A DNA stretch of 27,170 nt, taken from contig DATJXG010000363.1 in the NCBI GenBank assembly GCA_035500455.1, positions 1 through 27,170 of the forward strand, in the 5' to 3' direction. The translations under genes were made by a program, and so were the position numbers. This DNA comes from DATJXG01 sp035500455. Its GTDB lineage: Bacteria; Acidobacteriota; Terriglobia; Terriglobales; Acidobacteriaceae. The notes under the pieces were generated by a model that did not search any database, was not told where the DNA came from, and saw only the letters and a list, made by a program, of their open reading frames with translations. Positions 15,328 to 23,044 of the stretch are shown here, in pieces; position 1 is the stretch's first letter, and each line of letters starts with the position of its first letter.

Positions 15328-16653
15328 GTGAGCGGCACATCTACCTCCGCCAAGTCGGCGCTGCGCAAGGCCGGACTGTTTTACTTCGTCTGGGTGATGT
15401 ATTCCTACTGCACCGGCGGCCCCTTCGGCCTCGAAGACATGGTCACCACCTCCGGCCCGGGCATGACGCTGATCTACCTGCTGGTGCTGCCGATTTTCTG
15501 GTGTATCCCTGTTTCCCTGGTTTCGGCCGAGCTAACCACCGCGATGCCGGTGGAAGGCGGCTTCTACCGCTGGGTGCGCGCCGCCTTCGGCGACTTCTGG
15601 GGATTCCTGGCCGGCTGGTGGAACTGGTCGGCATCGTTTCTGCTGGGCGGAGTCTATGCCGTCCTCTTCACCGACTACCTCGGATTTTATTTTCCCCAGT
15701 TAGTGGGATGGAGGCACTACCTCGTCTCCATCGCGGTAGTGGCCGTCATCACCTACATCAACGTGCGCGGCATTGATGTGGTGGGCAAGTTTGCCACCGG
15801 CATGAGCATCTTTATCCTGCTGCCGGTGCTGGTGGTATGCGTGATTGGACTGGCCAAGTGGAGGCACAACCCCTTCGTGCCGCTGGTGCCTCCGCATGGG
15901 CCCGTGTTTCAGGTATTCGGGGTGGGGCTGGCTTTGGGGCTGTGGCTTTATTCCGGTTACGAGCAGCTCTCCACGGTGGCGGAAGAAGTGGAGAACCCGC
16001 AGCGCGCCTATCCCCGCGCTCTGGCGCTGATGGTGCCAATGTCGATCGCAACCTACTTCCTTCCCACGCTGATCTGCCTCGCGGCCCTTGGACACTGGGA
16101 GAACTGGCACACCCGCTACTTTTCCGACGCCGCACAACTCATCGGCGGTTCCTGGCTGGGCACCTGGATGACCGTTGCTGCCATAGTGACCAACCTCTCG
16201 CTGCTCAACGCTACGGTCCTGACCTCCACTCGCATGCCTTTTGCCATGGCCGAGGATGGTTATCTCCCCAGGACGCTGACCCGTGTACATCCCCGCTATG
16301 GGACGCCATGGATTGCCATCATCGTGTCGGCGGTAGTCTATGGCCTGCTGGCGGTGCAGACGGTCACGCAGATCATTACCATCTACAGCTGGTTGCGGGT
16401 GGCCACGACTGTGCTGACCGTGCTGGCCGCCTGGAAGCTGCGCCGCAAGCAGCCTTCGATGCCGCGGCCCTTCAGGATTCCCGGCGGCCGCACCGGTCTG
16501 GCCTATGTGGTCGCTGCGCCGCTGGTCATGAGTGCAGTTGCCCTGCTCGGCAGCGACCCATACGGCCGAATCTGGGGCCCGCTGGCGTTGGTCCTTGGGC
16601 TGGGCGCTTATGGAATTGTCTTCCTCTTCCGCTCCCGCTCTGCACCGACCTAG
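15328..16653 (+). CDS. APC-superfamily amino acid permease
   Basis: A 441-residue inner-membrane transporter with about 12 hydrophobic segments. Family marks are the broken first helix (FYFVWVMYSYCTGGPFGLEDMV, a GxG-type substrate site), the PVEGGFYRWVRAAFGDFWGFLAGWWNW stretch, and the AEEVENPQRAYPRA loop typical of the amino acid/polyamine/organocation family. The substrate is probably an amino acid or amine but cannot be specified. The frame is open back to 15109, but that would overlap the TonB gene and translate the heptamer repeat. The GTG at 15328 puts a short hydrophilic N-terminus before the first helix and agrees with the promoter, so it is preferred. It may be independent of its neighbours. 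Confidence 0.88.
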   Translation: MSGTSTSAKSALRKAGLFYFVWVMYSYCTGGPFGLEDMVTTSGPGMTLIYLLVLPIFWCIPVSLVSAELTTAMPVEGGFYRWVRAAFGDFWGFLAGWWNWSASFLLGGVYAVLFTDYLGFYFPQLVGWRHYLVSIAVVAVITYINVRGIDVVGKFATGMSIFILLPVLVVCVIGLAKWRHNPFVPLVPPHGPVFQVFGVGLALGLWLYSGYEQLSTVAEEVENPQRAYPRALALMVPMSIATYFLPTLICLAALGHWENWHTRYFSDAAQLIGGSWLGTWMTVAAIVTNLSLLNATVLTSTRMPFAMAEDGYLPRTLTRVHPRYGTPWIAIIVSAVVYGLLAVQTVTQIITIYSWLRVATTVLTVLAAWKLRRKQPSMPRPFRIPGGRTGLAYVVAAPLVMSAVALLGSDPYGRIWGPLALVLGLGAYGIVFLFRSRSAPT

Positions 16654-16704
16654 GCGGTTTGCCTTAAAGCGTCCCCCTGCGATAGCGCCTTCGCCCGTTC
16701 CCGA

Positions 16705-16953
16705 CTACAATTCCCAGGTCTCAGGCTCATAGGGAGGCTTCTTGCCCTGGCCCTTTACCCGCAGATCATCCAGCGGCGCGCCGCCTCTACCCGCGTCGAC
16801 CTTAAGCTCAGCCGCGGCAGGCACGCGCTTCGCTACCAGACTCTTTGGTGAGTTGCTGCGGCTTAATTCACCCAATGTCTTCATCTCGCCGCACTTCGTG
16901 ACCGTGGAGGCCTTTAGGTGCGCATCGCCAACTCTTTGTGGTGCGGCCGCCAT
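16705..16953 (-). CDS. doubtful small hypothetical protein
   Basis: An 82-residue frame from the ATG at 16953. It has no ribosome site, no membrane segment and no recognised domain. The composition is rich in Ala, Lys and Val, and the chain ends KKPPYEPETWEL. The frame is open a further 34 codons upstream without a start codon (including SFRVVVLLQPARTVRLHFA), so it could be the remains of a longer gene rather than an intact one. A plus-strand frame covers the same DNA; neither is convincing. Confidence 0.25.
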   Translation of the reverse strand: MAAAPQRVGDAHLKASTVTKCGEMKTLGELSRSNSPKSLVAKRVPAAAELKVDAGRGGAPLDDLRVKGQGKKPPYEPETWEL

Positions 16954-17093
16954 GGCGAAGTGCAGCCTGACTGTGCGCGCCGGCTGCAGGAGGACTACGA
17001 CGCGGAAACTACCCGGCTTGATGGGCTCTGGCGCAGCACCGGAGGATCAACGCCTGGGTCGGTGGCCCCATATTCGGGGAGATCAAGACCTTA

Positions 17094-17140
17094 AATCGCG
17101 GAGAACGCTGAGGAACGCCGCCGAGGACGCCGAGATTTCC
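17094..17140. repeat. degenerate TCCGCG-type repeat remnant
   Basis: Words such as ATCGCGGAGAACGCTGAGG and CCGAGGACGCCGAG, read on the minus strand, contain GTTCTCCGCG and CGTCCTCGGCG. They match the GTTCTCCGCGTCCTCCGCG stretch at 13095-13113. It is probably one more copy of a dispersed intergenic repeat. Confidence 0.5.
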
Positions 17141-17145
17141 CTTGA

Positions 17146-17838
17146 CTAGATGATTGCCGCGGGGCTGCTTGCGGTGGCGGCAAAGACTTCGGCTACTTCC
17201 AGGCTCACGATTTCAGCGAAAGCCTGCACAACGACTGGATCGAACTGCGTGCCAGTGGCTTCCACAATGCGCGCCATCGCCTCTTCGTGGGTGGAACCGC
17301 GGCGGTAGCAGCGGTTGCAAATCATGGCATCGTAGGCGTCGATGACGGAGACGATGCGTGAGCCGATGGGAATCTCTTCGCCGCGCAGGCCGCCGGGATA
17401 ACCCCTGCCGTCGAAGCTTTCGTGGTGATGCAGAGCGTACAGGCTGGCTTTTTCCAAACCGGCGAACAAGCGCAGGATCGACCAGCTATATTCCGGATGC
17501 TTGTTCATCAGCTCGCGTTCCTCGTCCGCCAGGCGGCCCGGCTTTTTGAGAATGGCGTCGGGAACTCCGATCTTGCCGATGTCGTGCAGCAGCGCTGCCA
17601 CCTCTAATTGATACCAGTCGGCTTCGGGGATGCCCAGCTTGCGGGCTATGCGGACGGTCCATTCCGCGAGGCGCGTGCTGTGAATGCCGGTGCTCAGGTC
17701 ACGTAGATCGAGCAGTTGGTTCAGAGCGCAGACCACAGACTTGAGGAGCGCCTGCTGCTGTTCTTCGAGTTCTTTCACCCGCAGTGCGACCGCGCTGGCC
17801 GCGAGTTCGGCGGGGAACTGGCTGATGAATGTCTGCAT
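17146..17838 (-). CDS. HD-GYP domain protein (probable cyclic di-GMP phosphodiesterase)
   Basis: A 230-residue soluble protein. The N-terminal 40 residues include a short coiled coil (VKELEEQQQALLKSV). The HD-GYP domain fills the rest: LLHDIGKIGVPD with H85-D86, KHPEYSWSIL with H114, HHHESFDGRGYPGGL (residues 137-151) with the GYP motif intact, and VIDAYDAM. Proteins with all these residues hydrolyse cyclic di-GMP. No receiver or sensor domain is attached, so the input is unknown. It lies 13 bases after the subtilase gene stop, with GGGGA just before its ATG, so the two are very probably one operon. Confidence 0.93.
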   Translation of the reverse strand: MQTFISQFPAELAASAVALRVKELEEQQQALLKSVVCALNQLLDLRDLSTGIHSTRLAEWTVRIARKLGIPEADWYQLEVAALLHDIGKIGVPDAILKKPGRLADEERELMNKHPEYSWSILRLFAGLEKASLYALHHHESFDGRGYPGGLRGEEIPIGSRIVSVIDAYDAMICNRCYRRGSTHEEAMARIVEATGTQFDPVVVQAFAEIVSLEVAEVFAATASSPAAII

Positions 17839-17851
17839 CGGAGTCCCCGCG

Positions 17852-19294
17852 CTACTTCAGGCCCAGCGTGGTTCGCCAGGATTGCACCGCCTTATACGAA
17901 TCCAGGCGTCCGTAGCCCAGTTGGGGATCGGAAATCTGCTGGGCGTGAGTTAAGGCGTTAGCCGCCTGCGACTGGCTGCTGGGGGCGCCGGCCGAAGCCT
18001 GCAGGGACAAGGAAAGCGACAGCGAACCCAGAGAAAGCGATGTCTGAGTACTCGACTGCACGCTGTAGATGCCCGCCATCTCCGCCGCCGCGCCGGAAAC
18101 GAGCGGGGCGCTGAATGAGGTCCCCCAACCCGCGGCGTAGGTGCCGAAGGGATAGGTGGTCATGACGCCTTCGCCGGGCGCGGCCATCCAAACCGGCGGC
18201 GCACCGTAGTTGGAGAAAGTGGAACGGATATCGCTGTCGCTGGTGGACGCCACATCGATCACGTTCTTGAGCGCCCCAGGATAAACCGTGGTTTGCACTC
18301 CGCTGTTGCCAGCGGCGGCCACGCTGATCACGCCTTTGCCGGCGGCGTAGTTTACGGCCTTTTCCAGCTCCGGCGAGTAGCTGGTGTAGTTGAAACTCAT
18401 GTTGATAACTTTAGCGCCGTTGCCGGCGGCATAGTAGATCGCGCGCAGGATGTCGGAGTTGTAGGCGCTGCCATCAGCGTGGAATGCCTTCAGCGGCATG
18501 ATCTTGGCCTGTGGCGCCACCAGGTGAACGATGCCGGCGGTCATGGTGCCATGGCCAAAGGCCGCGAAGGGCGGGCCATCGAGGACGGCAACGGTCGATT
18601 GATCGAGGACCGCCACGGTGGACTGGCTGACCTGCGCGGCATCGGCGCCGTCGAGAACGGCGACGGTGGACTGGCTCACGTCGCTCATTTCCGAGCCGCC
18701 GCTTTGATTGCGGGTAAAGTCGTAGCCGGGCAACAGGGAATTCTTTAGCACCGGGTGGTTGGGATCAACGCCGGTATCAATCACGGCGACGATCACACCC
18801 GACCCGGCGGCATTGTAGGTTGCGTGGGTGGAGTCATTCCTGATCAGTTGCGCGGCCGGTTGGGTGATGTAGCCACGCCACACGGTTGTGCCGTAGTAGC
18901 TGACCGGCGTTTTGTCGGTCAAGTAGGAGGGCGCCGGGCCGGCGCTGGCGGACTGGGTGTTGACAATCTGGTCGAGTTCGACCGAGACGATTCCGGTATT
19001 CAGCTCGAGAAACAACTGGCCGGTGATGGGATTGAGGAGCTTCGGCAGTTGGATGACGAAGACCTGCCCGTTGGGATCGCCCACTGACTCAAGCACAGAG
19101 CAGCCGATCAGCCGGCAAACACCGAGCAGGTTGGTAACACCCAGGGTGTCTCTTACGACCAGGCGGGTCTGAGCCGCGGCGGTTTGGGCACCGAGAGCGA
19201 CGAAGAACAGCAGCGCCAGTGCCAAAGGCATGCGCCCCGCCGCGAACTTCCGGTAAGACTTGCCTGCCATCTCCACTGCAACCTGACTCGCCAT
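17852..19294 (-). CDS. secreted subtilisin-like serine protease (S8) with internal QSTVAVLD repeats
   Basis: A 480-residue exported protease. The signal peptide is about residues 20-41 (MPLALALLFFVALGAQTAAAQ); residues 42-130 look like a propeptide. The catalytic residues are all present: D173 (VIDTGVDPNHP), H248 (FGHGTMTAGI), the oxyanion N330 (AAGNSG) and S393 (GTSFSAP). Between Asp and His lies an insertion with QSTVAVLD three times (208-215, 224-231, 232-239). Near the C-terminus there is a Ser/Leu-rich run (SLSLGSLSLSLSLQ, about 419-432). AGGGGA precedes the ATG at 19294. The gene is 158 bases from the zinc-finger gene, probably has its own promoter, and heads a pair with the HD-GYP gene. 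Confidence 0.94.
   Translation of the reverse strand: MASQVAVEMAGKSYRKFAAGRMPLALALLFFVALGAQTAAAQTRLVVRDTLGVTNLLGVCRLIGCSVLESVGDPNGQVFVIQLPKLLNPITGQLFLELNTGIVSVELDQIVNTQSASAGPAPSYLTDKTPVSYYGTTVWRGYITQPAAQLIRNDSTHATYNAAGSGVIVAVIDTGVDPNHPVLKNSLLPGYDFTRNQSGGSEMSDVSQSTVAVLDGADAAQVSQSTVAVLDQSTVAVLDGPPFAAFGHGTMTAGIVHLVAPQAKIMPLKAFHADGSAYNSDILRAIYYAAGNGAKVINMSFNYTSYSPELEKAVNYAAGKGVISVAAAGNSGVQTTVYPGALKNVIDVASTSDSDIRSTFSNYGAPPVWMAAPGEGVMTTYPFGTYAAGWGTSFSAPLVSGAAAEMAGIYSVQSSTQTSLSLGSLSLSLSLQASAGAPSSQSQAANALTHAQQISDPQLGYGRLDSYKAVQSWRTTLGLK
18578..18673 (-). repeat. in-gene repeat encoding three QSTVAVLD units
   Basis: Three near-identical 24-base units, the last two adjacent and the first separated by eight codons. 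Codon choice is largely shared between copies, which points to recent duplication. Confidence 0.8.
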
Positions 19295-19314
19295 GCATTT
19301 CCCCTGATTATTCG

Positions 19315-19395
19315 GCTGCGGGGGTCGCCGATGTGATTGAAGTTTATGCCGAAATTAAAATTTCTTAAACTTACGGCTGTAATCCGACTTGGTTA
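19315..19395 (-). promoter_or_regulatory. AT-rich region likely to hold the subtilase promoter
   Basis: This is the most AT-rich short stretch in the cassette, directly upstream of the subtilase gene. It includes the palindrome GAAATT-AA-AATTTC at 19351-19364. I could not settle on one -35/-10 pair. Given the sigma-factor gene nearby, an ECF-type promoter is possible. Confidence 0.35.
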
Positions 19396-19452
19396 CGACC
19401 CGATTACTATCGGCCAGTGGGGAATGGCCGAACGGCGGGGGAGTGCGTGCAC

Positions 19453-20067
19453 TTACGCGATCAAATCAATGTGAGGAAGGGCAATTCGGGTTTCCCCGTC
19501 CTGGCCGATGGCCAGCGAGATGGCGCTGTTGGGCCCGAATTCCAATTGGAACTCGCCGTACTGGTTGGTGATGCTCTGGGTAAGTTGCTGATTCTGTTCG
19601 TAGAGGCGTACCGGTAACTGCTGGTGCCCGATTTGGCTTGCGGCCCGGCTGAGGATCTGGCCGATCATACTGACCCGGCGCTCGGTGCGCCGTACCTCGA
19701 GCCGAAGATCGATGCAAAGTTCATCGGTTTCATAGAGCAACTGTCTGGCCGGGACCGAACCGCGCACGCCGGCCATGGCGGGTTGAAGGGACGAATCGAA
19801 GAGAAGGCGAGCCAGCGAACGCGGCTTCGGCGGCGCGAGCGTGGCCAACTGGCTTTTGACTATACGAATAAGGTCGGAAGGAGGAGTATTACGAGCCTCC
19901 TCACGGGCAACTGCGAAAAAACCCTGCCACATCTGCATTGTCCTCCTGCATTCCTGGCAGCCATCATCGATGTGCTGCAGCATGACTTGCTTTGCGTTTT
20001 GGGAGACGACGCCCCGCACCAGATCAATCCAGGACGCCTCGCTATAGTGCTTCACACGGCCTCGCAT
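19453..20067 (-). CDS. zinc-finger, anti-sigma-like protein with a beta-rich C-terminal half
   Basis: A 204-residue soluble protein. Near the N-terminus it has H32-IDDG-C37-QE-C40, close to the HxxxCxxC zinc motif of ZAS anti-sigma factors but with one extra residue between His and Cys. A helical linker follows. The C-terminal half (about 115-200) alternates as strands, with LPVRLYEQNQQLTQSITNQYGEFQLEF resembling a carboxypeptidase-regulatory/transthyretin-like fold. There is no membrane helix. The ATG at 20067 was chosen; a TTG at 20127 lacks a ribosome site. It lies 112 bases after the CHAT gene, in a cassette with an ECF-like sigma factor, so a regulatory partner role is plausible but inferred. 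Confidence 0.72.
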   Translation of the reverse strand: MRGRVKHYSEASWIDLVRGVVSQNAKQVMLQHIDDGCQECRRTMQMWQGFFAVAREEARNTPPSDLIRIVKSQLATLAPPKPRSLARLLFDSSLQPAMAGVRGSVPARQLLYETDELCIDLRLEVRRTERRVSMIGQILSRAASQIGHQQLPVRLYEQNQQLTQSITNQYGEFQLEFGPNSAISLAIGQDGETRIALPHIDLIA

Positions 20068-20078
20068 TTTTAGCAGCC

Positions 20079-20096
20079 CGATCCCTGACGGGATCG
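20079..20096 (-). promoter_or_regulatory. hairpin just before the zinc-finger gene start
   Basis: CGATCCC-TGAC-GGGATCG, a perfect 7-base stem with a 4-base loop, ends 11 bases before the ATG at 20067. It could affect translation start or be a protein site; no clear Shine-Dalgarno accompanies it. Confidence 0.35.
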
Positions 20097-20140
20097 CGCT
20101 TGCTGAGTAACTTGGCGGTTCATCCAAGAAGGGGCTTCAG

Positions 20141-20162
20141 GTCGCCAGAAAATATAGGCGAC
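20141..20162. other. weak inverted repeat after the CHAT gene
   Basis: GTCGCC and GGCGAC are separated by 10 AT-rich bases, 18 bases past the CHAT stop codon. No T-run follows, so termination is doubtful. Confidence 0.3.
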
Positions 20163-20179
20163 AGAACAAACCCCCGGAC

Positions 20180-23044
20180 TTATGTCTTACCCACCAGAAT
20201 AAACGGAGCCCATTGATAAGGATGGGGATAGCGTGAACGCAGCTCCAGCATGGCAGTCCGCATCGACGCCGATTTCGATTTTCCCTTTCCCAGGGAGCGA
20301 TACAAAATGGTCATATAGTCTGCAGTACTTTTGTCATGCACGTCCCACAAGCTCAGCACCAGGGATTGCGCTCCCGCGTGCAGCAGTCCGCGCGCCAGGC
20401 CGATCAGTTCGTCCCCGGCGGCGACTACGTTTAGGCCGGTGGAGCAACCGCTCAACGTGATGAGATCGGCGGGAAGGCGGAGCTGATAGAGGTCGTAGAG
20501 GCTGAGGAAGGAATCACCCATGCGGATGGAGGAAAACATGGGGCTATCCTGGCGGAAATATCCGTGAGTAGCGATATGAATGATGCGGCTCTGAGCGCCC
20601 TTGCTGCGCAGAACATCGGCGCGGGCAGCGGAGCCGACCAGGACCTCGGAACCTTGGAGAACTCCGCCGAGCGACTGAACTTCGTCAGCGATTGCCGGCG
20701 CCTGAATGTCGGGGATGCCCATGACCAGAGGAGGACCGGAGGCTTGCGAAGTGCGGGCCTGGCAGAGGGCATAGATGCTTGCGCTGGGACAATAGGAGAC
20801 GGTATGGCGATCGATGAGGTACTCTTTGCCGTCGAAGAGCGCGTGAAACGGGATGTAGTGGAGTGAACCGTGAGGCACGAAAATCAGGTGTCCGGCGGTG
20901 AGGCGCGAGGCAATGGGCGCGATCAGTTCGGCGTAAAGCTCTTTGAGATGGGCCTCAGTCGCCTGCTGCAGCGCGGGGAGAAACATCTGAACATACTTTG
21001 GATCAAAGCGGAACTTTGAGAGCTGGAACTGGAGCAGGCGCAAGACTGAGGTGACTCGAGACTCCGGGGTGATGGGAAAAATGTCGAGGGTCTCGTGGCC
21101 GAGCAGGCATACGAGAATGCGGTCGCGCGCGCAGAAGTATTCCACCACCATGCTGTCGGGAGGGATAGCGGCGCGGATACTCTCCAGAGGCAGGTGGCTT
21201 GGGGTCTGCAGTCCGGCCTGGTCGGCGTCGGTTTCGCTGGCCTCCTGCAACATACGTAGCATTTCGCGCTCACGATGCCGCGCCTGGGTTTGCAAGGCTT
21301 CGATTCTTTCGGGCGAGCGGGCTTCGGGCTGGAGCTGTTCACGCTCGATCAAGTTGTAGTACCAGTTCAGTTCTTCACGCAGTTCGCGGATGGACTGCAC
21401 CAGCCCGCTGAGAGCGGTTTCGTTCTCCGAAATCGAGGGGACCGGGCGGAGGAAGAGATCCATCAGGTTGCGGGACTTGGCCTGTTCGATATAGGTAAAC
21501 GCCTCGGCCACGCCGTCGGGGCCGATCTCTCCGCTCAGGCAAAGGTCCACCAGTTCTTCGTAAACTTCCAGGCGGTTCTTGATGAACGAGATCTTCAGTT
21601 CTTCGCCGCGCAGGCTGCTGCGCAGTTGTTCCAGTGCCTGGCGCGCAGTCTGGTAGGCGGAGTAAGCCTGCTCCTTTTCACCGCGGGCGGCGTGAATCTG
21701 TCCTACTAACAAATGCGCCTGGTAGGCGAGCGAGGGGCCTTCCAGCTTGGCGAGCGATTCCACCGCAGCGCGGGCGTGGTTGAGGGCCTGCGAGGGATCG
21801 TCGGTTCGCAGGGCAATGCGAGCGAGCAGGAGCTGAGCCATGACGGCTTTGCTTGCGAGATTCAGGGAGCGAAAGGCATCGAGCGCTGCGACGCAAAGCC
21901 GTCGCGCCTCGAACAAACGGCCCTGCTCGTAGAAAACCCAGGCGCGGTAGAGATCGATCAGCGAAGGCCACGCCTGGTTTTTTTCGCGGACGAAGATCTC
22001 TCTGGCCTGAGAAAACAACTTCAGCGCCTCAAAGGCGTGGCCTTTCTGGGTGGCGGCGATAGCTGAGAAGGCGAGGCACTTTGCGCCTTCGTAGCCCATC
22101 CCCAGCTTCTGAAAGCCTTCATGTCCGCGCTCCGCCAGTTCCGCTGCCTCGGAGCTGAGATTCAATTCCAGATAGAGTTCCGCCAGATCCAGATCGCACA
22201 AGGCCGCATGATAAGCGTCACCAACTTTCTTGCACTTGGCGCTGGTGGCCCGCAGCGCCTCGATTGCTTTGCTGTATTCGCCGCGCAGGAAGTAGAGGTA
22301 GGCGATGTTGTAATCGGCCTGGGCCACCAGCAGAGGCATTTCGTGCTCCAGGCAGAATTGCCGGGCCTGCTGGTACTTCTCCAGAGCTTTGGGAAACGCG
22401 TTGAGGCTGATGCAGCAGGTGGCCATGTTGCTGAGTATGGCGGCGGTGCCCTCTGGGTCGTCGTGGCCGGCCATTCCCTCATAAGCGCGCTCGTAACAGG
22501 CCAGGGCCTCAGCAAAACGATCCTGACGGTAATAGATGTTGCCGACGTTGATTTCTAAACGGGCGAGGCGCCAGGTGTTTCCGCCAGCGGCGAAGATCGC
22601 GCGGGCGCGTTCGGCGGCGGCGAAGGCGCGATTGTATTCGCCCATCAGCAGCAGCGGCTGGATTGAACCGCTTAGCGTGCGGGCGAGTTCGTCGGCCTGG
22701 CCTGAGGAATCGAACAGCGCGGCGGCCTGCTGGTGTAGGTCCACGGCGGCAGCGTGCTCGCCGCGCGAGTAAAGGGCATTGGCCTTGGCGCGGAATGCCC
22801 GAGCCAGCGATTCCTTGTGATCGAGATTGCCGGCAATCAGAATCGCGGCATCGGCCAGATTCAGCGCCTGCTGCATATCTACGCGCACTTGCTCCCGCAC
22901 CAGTTCGGTGAGTTCGGTCACCACTTCCGGGCGGTTCAACTCCGGATGCCGATGGAGAAGATCACTGCGGCCGGGTTCGTCGGAGAAGGCCGCCAACTCC
23001 AGCAGCAACTGGGCTGTGCTCTTGGCAAGTGCGGGATGGCTCAC
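20180..23044 (-). CDS. TPR-CHAT protein, putative caspase-like cysteine protease
   Basis: A 954-residue cytoplasmic protein. About ten tetratricopeptide-type helical repeats fill residues about 75-480 (for example NIYYRQDRFAEALACYERA and AYLYFLRGEYSKAIEALR), followed by a linker and long helices (about 480-620). The C-terminal CHAT domain runs from about 640 to 954. The caspase-type dyad is intact: H827 (HIATHGYF) and C867 (LSGCSTGLN). Supporting CHAT marks are LIFVPHGSLHYIPFHALF and GLLHAGAQSLVLSLWDV. CHAT proteases cut partner proteins when their sensor repeats are engaged. The GTG start overlaps the sigma-factor stop (GTGA), with AGGGGGA 5 bases before it, so translation is coupled. The substrate is unknown; neighbouring gene products are candidates. 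Confidence 0.93.
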   Translation of the reverse strand: MSHPALAKSTAQLLLELAAFSDEPGRSDLLHRHPELNRPEVVTELTELVREQVRVDMQQALNLADAAILIAGNLDHKESLARAFRAKANALYSRGEHAAAVDLHQQAAALFDSSGQADELARTLSGSIQPLLLMGEYNRAFAAAERARAIFAAGGNTWRLARLEINVGNIYYRQDRFAEALACYERAYEGMAGHDDPEGTAAILSNMATCCISLNAFPKALEKYQQARQFCLEHEMPLLVAQADYNIAYLYFLRGEYSKAIEALRATSAKCKKVGDAYHAALCDLDLAELYLELNLSSEAAELAERGHEGFQKLGMGYEGAKCLAFSAIAATQKGHAFEALKLFSQAREIFVREKNQAWPSLIDLYRAWVFYEQGRLFEARRLCVAALDAFRSLNLASKAVMAQLLLARIALRTDDPSQALNHARAAVESLAKLEGPSLAYQAHLLVGQIHAARGEKEQAYSAYQTARQALEQLRSSLRGEELKISFIKNRLEVYEELVDLCLSGEIGPDGVAEAFTYIEQAKSRNLMDLFLRPVPSISENETALSGLVQSIRELREELNWYYNLIEREQLQPEARSPERIEALQTQARHREREMLRMLQEASETDADQAGLQTPSHLPLESIRAAIPPDSMVVEYFCARDRILVCLLGHETLDIFPITPESRVTSVLRLLQFQLSKFRFDPKYVQMFLPALQQATEAHLKELYAELIAPIASRLTAGHLIFVPHGSLHYIPFHALFDGKEYLIDRHTVSYCPSASIYALCQARTSQASGPPLVMGIPDIQAPAIADEVQSLGGVLQGSEVLVGSAARADVLRSKGAQSRIIHIATHGYFRQDSPMFSSIRMGDSFLSLYDLYQLRLPADLITLSGCSTGLNVVAAGDELIGLARGLLHAGAQSLVLSLWDVHDKSTADYMTILYRSLGKGKSKSASMRTAMLELRSRYPHPYQWAPFILVGKT

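Larger units (their letters stand above)
16654..17145. other. gene-poor gap between convergent genes
   Basis: About 490 bases between the ends of the APC permease and HD-GYP genes. It holds one doubtful minus-strand frame (16705-16953) and a repeat remnant near 17094-17140. I see no clear terminator hairpin for either flanking gene. Confidence 0.6.

Noticed and set aside
20141..20162. Terminator after the CHAT gene
   Set aside because: Six-base stem, ten-base loop and no T-run; kept only as a weak inverted repeat.
20180..23044. Craspase (type III-E CRISPR) TPR-CHAT component
   Set aside because: No gRAMP effector, Cas1, reverse transcriptase or CRISPR array nearby; the neighbours are a sigma factor and a transporter.
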